Shown here in pieces: positions 20,588-32,107 of a DNA stretch of 64,000 nucleotides. Below the pieces are notes generated by a model. The model saw nothing but the letters and a program-made list of their open reading frames with translations. It had not been told where the DNA came from and did no database searches. Origin of the DNA: Bhargavaea massiliensis (lineage in GTDB: Bacteria > Bacillota > Bacilli > Bacillales_A > Planococcaceae); the NCBI RefSeq assembly GCF_018390575.1, contig NZ_JAHBCJ010000002.1:206811-270810 (forward strand). The letters are read 5' to 3'. Position 1 is the stretch's first letter, and each line of letters starts with the position of its first letter. The position numbers and the translations under genes are program-made.

Positions 20588-21664
20588 ATGTATGAACGCC
20601 TTCAGGCGGTGGAACACCGCTATGAAAAACTGAATGAACTGCTGAGTGACCCGGAGGTTGTCCAGGACACTGATCTTCTGAGGAAGTATTCAAAGGAACA
20701 ATCGGAAATCGCTGAGACGGTGGAAGTCTATCGCGCATACAAAAAAGCATCGGATGAACTATCGGGTGCAAAGGAAATGCTCGATGACAAGCTGGACGCC
20801 GAGATGAAGGAGCTTGTGAAAGAAGAAGTCTCGGATCTTGAAACAGACATCGGGGAGATGGAGGAGAAGCTGAAGCTGCTGCTTCTGCCGAAAGACCCGA
20901 ACGATTCGAAAAACGTCATCATGGAAGTCAGGGGAGCTGCCGGCGGGGATGAGGCTGCACTTTTCGCGGGAGACCTCTTCCGCATGTACAGCCGCTATGC
21001 CGAGTCCAAAGGCTGGAAGACGGAAGTGATCGATGCTTCGCCGACGGGTCTCGGCGGTTTCAAGGAGATCATTTTCATGATCAGCGGAAACGGGGCCTAC
21101 TCCCGCCTCAAATTTGAGAACGGAGCCCACCGTGTACAGCGTGTGCCCGAGACGGAGTCCGGCGGCCGCATCCACACCTCCACTGCAACAGTCGCCTGTC
21201 TTCCGGAAGCAGAAGAAGTGGAAATCGACATCCATGACAAGGACATCCGTGTGGACACATTTGCATCAAGCGGACCGGGCGGCCAGTCGGTCAACACGAC
21301 GATGTCCGCAGTGCGCCTGACGCACCTGCCGACAGGGATCGTCGTCTCGTGCCAGGATGAAAAATCTCAGATCAAGAACAAGGAAAAGGCGATGAAAGTG
21401 CTGCGTGCGCGAGTGTATGACAAGTTCCAGCGGGAAGCACAGGCAGAGTATGACGCGATCCGCAAATCCGCAGTCGGGTCAGGGGACCGCTCCGAGCGGA
21501 TCCGGACTTACAATTTCCCGCAAAACCGCGTGACCGACCACCGCATCGGCTTGACCATCCAAAAGCTGGATCAAATCATCAGCGGGAAGCTCGATGAAGT
21601 GGTGGATGCCCTGATCATGGAAGAGCAGGCAGTGCGCCTGGAGTCGCTTGATGCGGCAGAGTGA
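20588..21664 (+). CDS. prfA: peptide chain release factor 1
   Basis: A 358-residue class I release factor that reads UAA and UAG. The GGQ loop is [12 protein letters not shown], followed by the switch region [13 protein letters not shown]. The start at ATG 20588 ([15 protein letters not shown]) is used because the in-frame ATG at 20576 directly abuts the GGAGG ribosome site and could not be served by it. The N-terminus at 20588 lines up with other RF1 proteins. The 3' end overlaps prmC, which methylates the Gln of GGQ, so enzyme and target are made together. Confidence 0.95.
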   Translation: MYERLQAVEHRYEKLNELLSDPEVVQDTDLLRKYSKEQSEIAETVEVYRAYKKASDELSGAKEMLDDKLDAEMKELVKEEVSDLETDIGEMEEKLKLLLLPKDPNDSKNVIMEVRGAAGGDEAALFAGDLFRMYSRYAESKGWKTEVIDASPTGLGGFKEIIFMISGNGAYSRLKFENGAHRVQRVPETESGGRIHTSTATVACLPEAEEVEIDIHDKDIRVDTFASSGPGGQSVNTTMSAVRLTHLPTGIVVSCQDEKSQIKNKEKAMKVLRARVYDKFQREAQAEYDAIRKSAVGSGDRSERIRTYNFPQNRVTDHRIGLTIQKLDQIISGKLDEVVDALIMEEQAVRLESLDAAE

Positions 21665-22529
21665 TACGGCTGCCGCAATCCTCGCGGAAGGAAAAAAGAG
21701 ATTATCCGAAACCGGTCGCGAAGTGCATGCCGCAGAGCTGTTGCTGATGCATGTGCTGAACGTAAGCCGTACGCAATTCCTGATCCGGCTGCGAGAACAG
21801 GTCGGGGAAGAAGAGCGGAGCCGTTTCTTTTCCGGCATTCACGAAATGGCTGCGGGCGTGCCTCTTCAGTATGTAACGGGCAGTGAAATGTTTTACGGGC
21901 GCTCATTCACGGTCACACAGGATGTTCTCATTCCCCGCCCCGAGACGGAAGAACTGGTATCCTGTGCTCTTTCCCGAGCCGAGCGGATTTGGCCCGGAAA
22001 AGACGGTCTCAGTATGGCTGACATCGGTACGGGGAGCGGCGCGATTGCGGTGACATTCAAATTGGAGCGCCCGGGTACAGAGGTCACTGCAACGGATATT
22101 TCCCCTTCCGCTCTTCGTGTCGCGAGGCACAATGCGGTGCAATTGGGTGCAAGAGTGTCTTTTCTTGAAGGGGATATGACTGAACCGCTTTCCGGCAAGG
22201 AGTGGGATATCGTGTTATCCAATCCGCCGTACATCGATCCCGTCGATGAATCGGAAATGTCGGATACGGTGACTGGCTACGAGCCGCACAGCGCGCTCTT
22301 TGCGGAGGAAAAGGGCCTTGCCCATTACCGGACGCTTGCCGCAACGCTGCCGGATCTGATGGCTGCCCCGGGATTCATTGGGGTCGAAATCGGCCATGAT
22401 CAGGGACAAGCTGTACGCGAGATGTTCCAGGCCGCCTTCCCGCATGCAGCAGTTGAGATTGTCAGGGATATCAACGGCAAAGACCGGATGGTGTTCTGTG
22501 AGATTCCCGGGGGCTTTACCGGACAATAA
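21651..22529 (+). CDS. prmC: release factor glutamine methyltransferase
   Basis: A 292-residue SAM-dependent N5-glutamine methyltransferase that modifies the GGQ glutamine of RF1/RF2. The helical N-terminal domain (about 80 residues) is followed by a Rossmann methyltransferase domain with [13 protein letters not shown] (SAM loop) and the substrate motif LSNPPYIDP. The ATG at 21651 overlaps the last 14 bases of prfA in another frame, giving translational coupling. A TTG three bases earlier is the alternative. Confidence 0.95.
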   Translation: MRQSDTAAAILAEGKKRLSETGREVHAAELLLMHVLNVSRTQFLIRLREQVGEEERSRFFSGIHEMAAGVPLQYVTGSEMFYGRSFTVTQDVLIPRPETEELVSCALSRAERIWPGKDGLSMADIGTGSGAIAVTFKLERPGTEVTATDISPSALRVARHNAVQLGARVSFLEGDMTEPLSGKEWDIVLSNPPYIDPVDESEMSDTVTGYEPHSALFAEEKGLAHYRTLAATLPDLMAAPGFIGVEIGHDQGQAVREMFQAAFPHAAVEIVRDINGKDRMVFCEIPGGFTGQ

Positions 22530-22594
22530 AATTCCAGTTTGATTGAATAGATTACCGGCCTCCTGCCCACAATGCGGTCAAGGAGGTCGATCAA

Positions 22595-23164
22595 ATGCTG
22601 ACAGATTACAATATTAAGAGGAAGGGCAGCCACCGCGCAGTCTTGCTTGCCGTCCTTCCGTTCATTCAATTCATGCTTCTGCTGATCGCGCTGCAGTGCG
22701 CGCTGATCTTGCTGTCCGGAGCGGCGGGAGAAGAGGTTCGGGAAACGTTCCGGGTCCGGGTCATCGCTGACAGCAACACGGCGGATGCCCAGCAGGTGAA
22801 GGCAGGCGTGGCCGACGAAATCAGCCGTGTGCTCGGCCAGGCTGAGCTCACGGACCCGTCCGGCATCAAAGCATTGATTCCGGAAATGACGCATGCTGCC
22901 GAAACGGTCTCTGGCGGAGCGCCCGTACGCGTCATGTATGGGGCGGCTTTCTTCCCTCCAAAAGTGGTGAATGGGGGAATGATCCCGCAGACCATGGCGG
23001 ATTCTATCGTCGTGACTGTCGGGAGCGGCCGCGGAGACAACTGGTGGTGCGCACTTTTCTCGGATGTATGCGAACCGGGAGAAATTGCGGCAGAAGAAGA
23101 GGAAACAGAAGAGGAGCCGGTTACCTTTTTCATCGTCGAATGGCTGAAGTCGCTGTTCGGATAA
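22595..23164 (+). CDS. spoIIR: stage II sporulation protein R
   Basis: A 189-residue secreted signalling protein made in the forespore; in B. subtilis it triggers SpoIIGA to process pro-sigma-E in the mother cell. One N-terminal membrane/signal segment (residues about 17-43, LLAVLPFIQFMLLLIALQ) is followed by FRVRVIADSNTADAQQ and the family motif GRGDNWWCALFSDVC. The acidic stretch EEEETEEE near the C-terminus is unusual. It follows prmC, as in Bacillus, where only ywkF intervenes. A sigma-F promoter is expected but was not convincingly located. Confidence 0.93.
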   Translation: MLTDYNIKRKGSHRAVLLAVLPFIQFMLLLIALQCALILLSGAAGEEVRETFRVRVIADSNTADAQQVKAGVADEISRVLGQAELTDPSGIKALIPEMTHAAETVSGGAPVRVMYGAAFFPPKVVNGGMIPQTMADSIVVTVGSGRGDNWWCALFSDVCEPGEIAAEEEETEEEPVTFFIVEWLKSLFG

Positions 23165-23191
23165 TGCCGGCGGAAAGGAAGTGATGCCGAA

Positions 23192-24223
23192 ATGGATACG
23201 GTCATGACACAGTTAACGGGACAGGGCGATGAATTGCTGTTCAGGGACGCAGCCGAAATCCTGAAAAATGGAGGCCTCGTCGCGTTTCCGACAGAGACCG
23301 TCTACGGCCTAGGAGCGGATGCGACAAACGAAAAGGCGGTCGGAGACATTTACCGCGCCAAGGGGCGACCTTCCGACAATCCGCTGATTGTACATATCGG
23401 CACGGCCGGGGAACTCGAACGTTATGCGGCGGAAGTACCTGAAGTGGCATGGAAATGCGCGGAAGCGTTCTGGCCGGGGCCGCTGACGCTCATCGTCCGG
23501 GCAAAACCCGGCGTTTTTGCTCCTTCCGTGACAGCCGGGCTGGACACGGTCGGCCTGCGGATGCCGGCCCACCCCGCAGCACTCGGGCTGCTGCAAACGT
23601 CCGGTCTTCCGGTCGCCGCTCCAAGCGCAAACACGAGCGGCAAGCCAAGCCCGACACGCGCAGAACATGTTGCTTCTGACATGGATGGCAAAATCCCCTA
23701 CATACTTGACGGCGGCCCGACAGGTATCGGTATCGAGTCGACTGTCCTGGATCTTACATCCAACCCTCCGGTGATCCTGCGTCCGGGCGCTGTCACGGCG
23801 GAGATGCTCCGGCCGGTCATAGGCGATGTCAATCAGACTGCAGATGCGGGAGATGTGGAAGATGAAGCGCCGCGCTCACCGGGGATGAAATATACCCATT
23901 ACTCCCCGGAGGCACCTGTCTGGCTGATCGGTCCGGACCGGGAGCAGATCCGTAATGCCGTCCGCCTCCTTCACGGGGAAGGCAAAAGGGTTGCCCTTGT
24001 CGCTCCGGAAGATTTCGGGGGAACCGGGGCGGACTGGTACTTCCGGACAGGCCGCCAAAACGATCCGGCATCCGTCTCCGTGCAACTGTATGCATCGCTC
24101 CGTGCCTGCGACGGGACGGATGCCGACATTATCCTTGCAACGACAGTTAATGATGAAGGAATCGGCGGTGCCGTCATGAACCGACTGAACAAGGCGGCCG
24201 GCGGGCGCCTGTTCCGCAACTGA
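23192..24223 (+). CDS. tsaC: L-threonylcarbamoyladenylate synthase (Sua5/YwlC)
   Basis: A 343-residue enzyme that makes threonylcarbamoyl-AMP from threonine, bicarbonate and ATP for the t6A37 modification of tRNA. The N-terminal YrdC domain has VAFPTETVYGLGADA, KGRPSDNPLIVHI and PSANTSGKPSPT. The C-terminal Sua5 domain begins near YTHYSPEAPVWL. The two-domain length identifies the Sua5 subtype (ywlC) and not the short TsaC. The ribosome site GGAAGTGA lies upstream of the ATG at 23192. Confidence 0.93.
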   Translation: MDTVMTQLTGQGDELLFRDAAEILKNGGLVAFPTETVYGLGADATNEKAVGDIYRAKGRPSDNPLIVHIGTAGELERYAAEVPEVAWKCAEAFWPGPLTLIVRAKPGVFAPSVTAGLDTVGLRMPAHPAALGLLQTSGLPVAAPSANTSGKPSPTRAEHVASDMDGKIPYILDGGPTGIGIESTVLDLTSNPPVILRPGAVTAEMLRPVIGDVNQTADAGDVEDEAPRSPGMKYTHYSPEAPVWLIGPDREQIRNAVRLLHGEGKRVALVAPEDFGGTGADWYFRTGRQNDPASVSVQLYASLRACDGTDADIILATTVNDEGIGGAVMNRLNKAAGGRLFRN

Positions 24224-24286
24224 CCGCGAACATACACCCATTCCGTCCCGCATAAGCTGGACAGAGTCGGAACGGGGGGACAACGG

Positions 24287-24784
24287 ATGTGGCAGGAACC
24301 GGTAGCGGGTCTTTTGACGGCGATGGACGTGGCGGCAGTCTATACGGTCCTGCCGCTCCGGCGCAAGCGGCTGTTGCTTGCTGCCTGGACAGGACTGCTC
24401 CATATGGCTTTCCCGGTCGCGGGATTCGTGGCGGGCGGAGCGGCGGCTGAACTTTTGGCGGGACTCGGAATCTATCTGTCTGCACTGATGCTGATTTTTC
24501 TCGGTCTTCATATGATGTTGAGCGAGGAAGGGGCAGATATGAGAATGCCGCCCCATCTGCTTGCGGCACTGCTCAGTATCGATTCCTTTTCGGTCAGCCT
24601 GTCATTTGGTATGCTTCAATTAGATATGGTCCGATTCATCCTCAGTGCAGGGGTCAGCGCATTTGTCCTGTCCTGCGCGGCGCTTTATGTTCGTGGATCC
24701 GTTGCGTTGCTCGGGGGACGGAAGCTCCGGATCGCAGGCGGCATCGGCCTGGCGGTCATGGGGATTATTCCCCTGATCGGCTGA
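24287..24784 (+). CDS. MntP/YwlD-like membrane protein
   Basis: A 165-residue membrane protein with about five hydrophobic segments. It sits where ywlD (manganese efflux MntP) lies in B. subtilis, between ywlC and ywlE. The second half retains LLSIDSFSVSLSFGM, close to the conserved Asp-containing motif of the MntP/DUF204 family. The first half has only AMDVAAVYTVL. The ATG at 24287 follows GGGGGGACAACGG. Placement and motif support the family; manganese export is not proven, because the N-terminal repeat has drifted. Confidence 0.65.
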   Translation: MWQEPVAGLLTAMDVAAVYTVLPLRRKRLLLAAWTGLLHMAFPVAGFVAGGAAAELLAGLGIYLSALMLIFLGLHMMLSEEGADMRMPPHLLAALLSIDSFSVSLSFGMLQLDMVRFILSAGVSAFVLSCAALYVRGSVALLGGRKLRIAGGIGLAVMGIIPLIG

Positions 24785-24804
24785 TCGGGGGATGGACGGG
24801 CACA

Positions 24805-25260
24805 ATGGCGGTGATTGGATTGAATATTCTTTTTGTCTGCACAGGCAACACTTGCCGCAGTCCGATGGCGGAAGCGATTCTGAAAGCGGAACAGATCACG
24901 GGCGTCTCCGTCCGGTCCGCGGGCATCTCCGCTTTTTCGGGGGCGCCGGTTTCCGGACATTCGGCAGCTCTGATCCGGGAGGCGGGCTTCGAGGAGCCGG
25001 GACCGTCCGCTCCGGCGGACCGGGAAGCTGTAGAGTGGGCGGACCTCATCCTTACGATGACAGATTCTCATAAGCGCATGCTCGAGCAGACAATCCGGGA
25101 GGCGGCTGGCAAGACGTTCACTCTCAATGCCTATACAGGTATCGGGGAACGGGACATCGCTGACCCGTACGGCGGCAACCAGGAAGATTACAGGCACACA
25201 TTCGAAGAATTGCGCAACGCGATCTCGGTTCTCGCTGATTCGCTGCGGCGCAATATGTAA
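24805..25260 (+). CDS. ywlE: protein-arginine phosphatase YwlE type
   Basis: A 151-residue low-molecular-weight phosphatase. The active loop is FVCTGNTCRSP, with Cys12 as nucleophile and Arg18. The Thr at the position preceding the second Cys (Thr16) is the residue that in YwlE favours phosphoarginine over phosphotyrosine. The general acid is Asp120 in IADPYGG. It is expected to reverse McsB arginine phosphorylation, which marks proteins for ClpCP and controls CtsR. An alternative TTG start at 24820 (with GGCGGTGAT before it) would give the length of other family members. A terminator follows. Confidence 0.9.
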   Translation: MAVIGLNILFVCTGNTCRSPMAEAILKAEQITGVSVRSAGISAFSGAPVSGHSAALIREAGFEEPGPSAPADREAVEWADLILTMTDSHKRMLEQTIREAAGKTFTLNAYTGIGERDIADPYGGNQEDYRHTFEELRNAISVLADSLRRNM

Positions 25261-25291
25261 TACAGTCCATTTATGGGCTGTATTTTTATTT
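25259..25291 (+). terminator. ywlE terminator
   Basis: TACAGTCCA (25261-25269) pairs with TGGGCTGTA (25274-25282), one G-U, followed by TTTTTATTT. Confidence 0.88.
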
Positions 25292-25300
25292 GTCAAATAA

Positions 25301-25309
25301 TGATATGAT
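25301..25309 (+). promoter_or_regulatory. possible rpiB promoter (extended -10)
   Basis: TGATATGAT has the TGn extension before TATGAT, about 34 bp upstream of the rpiB start. No convincing -35 is seen. Confidence 0.4.
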
Positions 25310-25342
25310 GGTGTTGAAATATATCGGAAACGAGGGAAGCGG

Positions 25343-25780
25343 ATGAGAGTAGCGATTTCTTCCGATCACGGCGGCAACCGGTTGCGCGCCGAGATCATCG
25401 ATCTGATGAATGATATGGGTATTGAATATGAGGACTTCGGACCGAAAGATGACGGGTCCGTCGATTATCCTGACTATGCCAAGCCTGTTGCACAGCGCGT
25501 GGCTGATGGGGAATTCGACCGCGGCATCGTGATCTGCGGGACAGGCATCGGCATGTCGATTGCAGCAAACAAGATCAAAGGCATCCGCTGTGCGCTCTGC
25601 CACGACGTATTCAGCGCGAAGGCAACCCGCGGCCACAATGACTCCAATGTGCTTGCAATGGGCGAGCGTGTTGTCGGTCCCGGCCTGGCGAGGGAAATTG
25701 CCCGAACTTGGCTCGAGGGCGAGTTCGAGGGCGGCCGTCACGAGCGCCGTATTGAAAAGCTGAAGCAGCTGGAGCAATAA
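25343..25780 (+). CDS. rpiB: ribose-5-phosphate isomerase B
   Basis: A 145-residue RpiB/LacAB-family sugar-phosphate isomerase interconverting ribulose 5-phosphate and ribose 5-phosphate. Signatures are SSDHGGNRLR at the N-terminus, the catalytic Cys region GIVICGTGIGMSIAANK, and the C-terminal CHDVFSAKATRGHNDSN. It is the ywlF homologue by position between ywlE and ywlG. Confidence 0.95.
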   Translation: MRVAISSDHGGNRLRAEIIDLMNDMGIEYEDFGPKDDGSVDYPDYAKPVAQRVADGEFDRGIVICGTGIGMSIAANKIKGIRCALCHDVFSAKATRGHNDSNVLAMGERVVGPGLAREIARTWLEGEFEGGRHERRIEKLKQLEQ

Positions 25781-25809
25781 TTTTTCCGCACTGAAGGGAG
25801 TTGGTCTTC

Positions 25810-26424
25810 TTGGATGCGCGTCAATTATGGAAGCTTCAGCTGGAGGAGGTCTTGGGCCAGCTGGAGGAGCAGGCGGAGTTCCGCCCGGGCCGGCTGTTTG
25901 TCGTCGGGTGCTCCACCTCTGAAGTAGCGGGGAGCCGGATCGGCACGGCCGGCGCGATGGATATCGCTTCCATCCTCTATGGCCCGCTCCGTGAATTCGC
26001 CGACCGGAAAGGCCTTTGGCTCGGGTTTCAGAGCTGTGAGCATATTAACCGCGCAGTGACACTCGAGCGCGAAGCGGCAGAGAAATACGGTCTGGATGAA
26101 GTCTCGGTAATTCCGGTACAGACGGCCGGCGGCTCGATGGCCGCTTATGCCTACCGCCAGATGGACGACCCGGTCGTCGTGGAAGGTGTTCAGGCGCATG
26201 CGGGCATCGATATCGGCCAGACACTCATCGGGATGCAACTGCGCCCGGTCGCGGTCCCGCTCCGGACGACGGTGGAGAAAATCGGGGACGCGGTCGTCAC
26301 GGCCGCCACAACGAGGCCAAAACTGATCGGCGGCGCCCGCGCCGTCTATGTGCAGGAGCAAGAAGAGGAAGAGGATGACCTTGGTTTCGAATCATCACAA
26401 ACAGATGAAATGGAAGGGGAATGA
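25810..26424 (+). CDS. ywlG: UPF0340 family protein YwlG
   Basis: A 204-residue conserved Firmicutes protein of unknown function. Visible marks are FVVGCSTSEVAGSRIGTAG and GVQAHAGIDIGQTLIGM. The C-terminus is acidic (EQEEEEDD). The TTG at 25810 is spaced 9 bp from GGGAG, while the TTG at 25801 abuts it, so 25810 is preferred. It sits directly before glyA (3 bp between stop and start), as in B. subtilis. No function should be assigned. Confidence 0.88.
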   Translation: MDARQLWKLQLEEVLGQLEEQAEFRPGRLFVVGCSTSEVAGSRIGTAGAMDIASILYGPLREFADRKGLWLGFQSCEHINRAVTLEREAAEKYGLDEVSVIPVQTAGGSMAAYAYRQMDDPVVVEGVQAHAGIDIGQTLIGMQLRPVAVPLRTTVEKIGDAVVTAATTRPKLIGGARAVYVQEQEEEEDDLGFESSQTDEMEGE

Positions 26425-26427
26425 AGA

Positions 26428-27699
26428 ATGAAACTCGAACACGTGAAGTCCCAGGACCAGGCAGTATATGAGGCGATCATGGCCGAGAAAAAGCGCCAGC
26501 AAGACAACATCGAACTGATCGCCTCCGAAAACTTTGTATCCGAAGCAGTCATGGAAGCCCAAGGCTCAGTCCTGACCAACAAGTACGCGGAAGGCTATCC
26601 GGGCAAGCGTTACTACGGCGGCTGCGAACACGTTGACGTTGTGGAAAATATCGCACGCGACCGCCTGAAGGAAATCTTCGGCGCAGAGCACGCGAACGTC
26701 CAGCCGCACTCCGGTGCCCAGGCGAACATGGCTGTATACTTCACAGTGCTCGAGCATGGCGACACGGTTCTCGGGATGAACCTGAGCCACGGCGGCCACC
26801 TTACACATGGCAGCCCGGTCAACTTCTCCGGCGTCCAATACAACTTTGTTGAATACGGCGTCAGCAAAGACGACGAGAAGATCGACTATGAAGATGTCCG
26901 CCAAAAAGCGCTGGAGCACAAGCCGAAGATGATCGTAGCAGGTGCCAGTGCATACCCTCGTGAAATCGACTTCAAGAAGTTCCGCGAAATCGCTGATGAA
27001 GTCGGTGCCTACTTCATGGTCGACATGGCACACATCGCAGGGCTCGTCGCTGCAGGACTTCACCCGAACCCGGTTCCGTACGCACACTTCGTTACATCCA
27101 CGACACACAAAACACTCCGCGGACCGCGCGGCGGCATCATCCTGACAACTGAAGAGTTCGCGAAAAAAATCGACAAGTCCATCTTCCCGGGTCTTCAGGG
27201 CGGCCCGCTCATGCACGTCATCTCCGCAAAAGCGGTAGCATTCGGCGAAGCGCTCAAACCTGAGTTCAAGGAATACATCGCACAGGTCGTCAAGAACGCA
27301 AAGGCGCTCGGCGAATCCCTGAAAGCGGAAGGCATCGACCTTGTATCGGGCGGCACCGACAACCATCTGCTTCTTCTGAACCTCCGCTCTGTCGGCATCA
27401 CGGGCAAGGTAGCAGAGCATGTGCTTGACGAAGCCGGCATCACGGTCAACAAAAACACGATTCCGTTCGATACTGAAAAGCCGTTCGTCACATCCGGCAT
27501 CCGCATCGGCACGCCGGCCGTCACTTCCCGCGGCTTCAAGGAAGAAGAAATGAAGGAAATCGGCGCAATCATGGCCAAGCTCCTGAAAAACCATGAAGAC
27601 GAATCCGTAAAGCAGGAAGCCAAAGAGCGCGTTGCGGCTCTTACTGCGAAGTTCCCGCTTTACGAATCAAAACAAGAAACCGCTGCAGCAGAACGCTGA
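26428..27699 (+). CDS. glyA: serine hydroxymethyltransferase
   Basis: A 423-residue PLP enzyme that converts serine and tetrahydrofolate to glycine and 5,10-methylene-THF, the main one-carbon source. The PLP lysine is in [40 protein letters not shown] and [12 protein letters not shown] are typical. The last about 20 residues ([12 protein letters not shown]) are variable. It is co-directional with ywlG and ends in a strong terminator. The composition is markedly more regular than in its neighbours, as expected for a highly expressed gene. Confidence 0.97.
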   Translation: MKLEHVKSQDQAVYEAIMAEKKRQQDNIELIASENFVSEAVMEAQGSVLTNKYAEGYPGKRYYGGCEHVDVVENIARDRLKEIFGAEHANVQPHSGAQANMAVYFTVLEHGDTVLGMNLSHGGHLTHGSPVNFSGVQYNFVEYGVSKDDEKIDYEDVRQKALEHKPKMIVAGASAYPREIDFKKFREIADEVGAYFMVDMAHIAGLVAAGLHPNPVPYAHFVTSTTHKTLRGPRGGIILTTEEFAKKIDKSIFPGLQGGPLMHVISAKAVAFGEALKPEFKEYIAQVVKNAKALGESLKAEGIDLVSGGTDNHLLLLNLRSVGITGKVAEHVLDEAGITVNKNTIPFDTEKPFVTSGIRIGTPAVTSRGFKEEEMKEIGAIMAKLLKNHEDESVKQEAKERVAALTAKFPLYESKQETAAAER

Positions 27700-27708
27700 T
27701 CAGGCAAA

Positions 27709-27744
27709 GAGCCATTCCCCGGTTGAGGGGGATGGCTCCTTTTT
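27709..27744 (+). terminator. glyA terminator
   Basis: GAGCCATTCCCC (27709-27720) pairs with GGGGGATGGCTC (27727-27738), 12 bp with one G-U, followed by CTTTTT. Confidence 0.93.
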
Positions 27745-27746
27745 AA

Positions 27747-28646
<900 letters not shown>

Positions 28647-28660
28647 GGAGTCTGACTGTA

Positions 28661-29782
28661 TTGGGAAAACGCTGGAAAGTGATGACGATCTTCGGTACCC
28701 GCCCGGAAGCCATTAAAATGGCGCCGCTCGTCCTTGAACTGGAAAAGCATCCTGAGACGATCGAGTCGATCGTCGCCGTAACTGCCCAGCACCGTGAAAT
28801 GCTGGACCAGGTTCTGGACGCATTCGGCATCACGCCGGACCATGACCTGAACATCATGAAGGCCCGCCAGACGCTCACCGATGTTGCGGCCCGGGGCCTG
28901 GAGGGGCTTGACCGAATCATGAAGGAAGCGGAGCCTGACATCGTGCTTGTCCACGGGGACACGTCGACAACCTTCATTGCGAGTCTTGCCGCCTTCTACA
29001 ACCATGTGTCAGTCGGTCATGTGGAGGCGGGCCTCAGGACCTGGGAAAAGTACTCCCCCTATCCCGAGGAGATGAACCGCCAGCTCACGGGCGTCCTTGC
29101 AGACCTGCATTTTGCACCGACCGAAAAGTCTGCGGGAAACCTGATCGCGGAAGGGAAGCCGGAGGACCGCATCGTCATCACGGGGAACACGGCAATCGAT
29201 GCACTGCAGACGACGGTGCGGGACGACTACGGGCATCCGCTTCTTGACTGGGCATCCGAAAGCCGCCTGATCCTCATGACTGCTCACCGCAGGGAAAATC
29301 TCGGTGAGCCGATGCGCCATATGTTCCGGGCGATCCGCCGCCTGCTGGACAAGCATGAAGACGCCCGGGTCATTTATCCAGTGCACCTGAACCCGGCGGT
29401 CAGGGAAGTGGCTGATGAAATCCTGGCGGGCCATCCGCGTGTCCGCCTGATTGAACCGCTTGAGGTGGTCGACTTCCACAACTTCGCGGCACGATCACAC
29501 CTGATCCTGACCGACTCCGGAGGCATCCAGGAAGAAGCACCGTCGCTCGGCAAGCCGGTGCTAGTCCTCCGGGATACGACGGAACGTCCGGAAGGAATCG
29601 AAGCCGGCACATTGAAGCTTGCAGGAACTGATGAGGAGACCATATACAGGCTGGCGGATGAACTGCTCAGCGATAGGGAAGCCTACGACCGTATGGCGCA
29701 TGCGTCCAATCCATACGGTGACGGCCATGCTTCGAAACGGATCGTCGGGGCCCTCTTGGAATTCCTCCAGCATAAGCGCTAA
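28661..29782 (+). CDS. wecB: UDP-N-acetylglucosamine 2-epimerase (non-hydrolysing)
   Basis: A 373-residue epimerase that makes UDP-ManNAc, the precursor for the wall teichoic acid linkage unit. Family marks are IFGTRPEAIKMAPL, VTAQHREMLDQ, LVHGDTSTTF, HVEAGLRT and DSGGIQEEA. The TTG start at 28661 follows AAGGAG at 28645-28650. It is 14 bp after upp, so probably cotranscribed. Its product would feed the TagA-like transferase at 59253. The symbol mnaA is also used in Bacilli. Confidence 0.93.
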   Translation: MGKRWKVMTIFGTRPEAIKMAPLVLELEKHPETIESIVAVTAQHREMLDQVLDAFGITPDHDLNIMKARQTLTDVAARGLEGLDRIMKEAEPDIVLVHGDTSTTFIASLAAFYNHVSVGHVEAGLRTWEKYSPYPEEMNRQLTGVLADLHFAPTEKSAGNLIAEGKPEDRIVITGNTAIDALQTTVRDDYGHPLLDWASESRLILMTAHRRENLGEPMRHMFRAIRRLLDKHEDARVIYPVHLNPAVREVADEILAGHPRVRLIEPLEVVDFHNFAARSHLILTDSGGIQEEAPSLGKPVLVLRDTTERPEGIEAGTLKLAGTDEETIYRLADELLSDREAYDRMAHASNPYGDGHASKRIVGALLEFLQHKR

Positions 29783-29788
29783 AAAACA

Positions 29789-29820
29789 CCCGCAGAAGGC
29801 TCAAGAGCCTTTCGCGGATG
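29789..29820. terminator. imperfect hairpin between wecB and atpI
   Basis: CCGC.GAAGGCTC pairs with GAGCCTTTCGCGG with a two-base mismatch. On the plus strand no T-run follows. On the minus strand AAAAAA before the stem would give a U-run. It may act as a weak or bidirectional terminator. Confidence 0.4.
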
Positions 29821-29885
29821 TCTGTCATGAATTTGTCGAATCTTTGACAAACGTGGTCGCTTGTGAATAATTTCACGGGAATCAA

Positions 29886-29914
29886 TTGACATCAAAATAC
29901 CCCTATTGTATGCT
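29886..29914 (+). promoter_or_regulatory. atp operon promoter
   Basis: A consensus TTGACA (29886-29891), 17-bp spacer, TATGCT (29909-29914). The predicted start near 29921 leaves a leader of about 125 nt before atpI. Confidence 0.85.
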
Positions 29915-30044
29915 TTTGAAGGGTAAGAATGACAAGGGTTTCAGGCGTTTTTCTACGCTTGTGCACTTGCTAAGACTGCATTCTATCATACTCGCTCCGA
30001 CAGTCGGAAACGTCCGGAAAACAAGATGCGGAGGACCTCGAAAA

Positions 30045-31155
<1,111 letters not shown>

Positions 31156-31163
31156 TCATATAA

Positions 31164-31430
<267 letters not shown>

Positions 31431-31450
31431 TTATAGGGCAATGCGAAAAA

Positions 31451-31544
31451 ATGGCGAAGAGCTTTGATTGAACCCTTCGCCATTCCTTTATGTACGGATA
31501 TTGAAGGCAACACTATCTGACGGGAGCCGGCCTGCCGGCTTCCC
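31451..31544 (+). other. intercistronic hairpins between atpE and atpF
   Basis: ATGGCGAAG (31451-31459) pairs with CTTCGCCAT (31475-31483). GGGAGCCGG (31522-31530) pairs with CCGGCTTCCC (31535-31544) with one bulge. Neither has a long T-run. Such stems after atpE can protect its mRNA and help supply many c subunits; that role is inferred. Confidence 0.6.
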
Positions 31545-31570
31545 TAGTTTCCGAAGGGAGTGAGACAATC

Positions 31571-32107
31571 GTGTCTTTGGACCAGTTCGTATTGGCGGCA
31601 TCAGCCGGCGATGGGATTTTGGATAAACTGAACACCGGTGATATCCTCGCCACGCTCTTCTTCTTCACGTTGCTCATGCTTCTTCTCAAGAAATTCGCAT
31701 GGGGCCCGCTCATGGGCATCATGGACCAGCGCGCCGAATTGATCGCTTCCGAAATCAACGAAGCGGAAAAGAGCCGCGCCGAATCCGCCAAGCTGCTGGA
31801 AGAGCAGCGCGCGCTCCTCAAACAAGCGCGTACTGAAGCACAGGCGATTGTGGAGAATGCAAAGCAGCAGGGTGACGCCCAGCGTGCGGATATCATGGAA
31901 ACCGCTCGTGCGGAAGCAGCCCGCCTGAAAGAAAATGCAGCGGCAGAAATCGCCAACGAAAAAGAAAAGGCCATCCAGGCCGTACGCGAAGAATTCGTCT
32001 CGATGTCCATCCTGGCTGCAGAGAAGGTTCTTGGCAAGGAAGTCTCTGAAGAGGACAACCGTGCCCTCATCGAGGAGACGATCCAGAAGGCAGGGGAAAG
32101 CCGATGA
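31571..32107 (+). CDS. atpF: ATP synthase subunit b
   Basis: A 178-residue stator subunit: one membrane helix near the N-terminus (ILATLFFFTLLMLLLKKFAW) and then a long charged Ala/Glu/Lys-rich coiled coil. The GTG start has AGGGAGTGA upstream. The stop overlaps atpH by 4 bp (ATGA). Confidence 0.95.
   Translation: MSLDQFVLAASAGDGILDKLNTGDILATLFFFTLLMLLLKKFAWGPLMGIMDQRAELIASEINEAEKSRAESAKLLEEQRALLKQARTEAQAIVENAKQQGDAQRADIMETARAEAARLKENAAAEIANEKEKAIQAVREEFVSMSILAAEKVLGKEVSEEDNRALIEETIQKAGESR

Noticed and set aside
26566-27594. 342-codon open frame opposite glyA on the minus strand
   Set aside because: It is the complement of a highly conserved gene with strong codon bias; the frame is Cys/Asp/Val-rich with no ribosome site or family match.
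29789-29820. intrinsic plus-strand terminator of wecB
   Set aside because: The stem has a two-base mismatch and no T-run on the plus strand; kept only as a weak hairpin.
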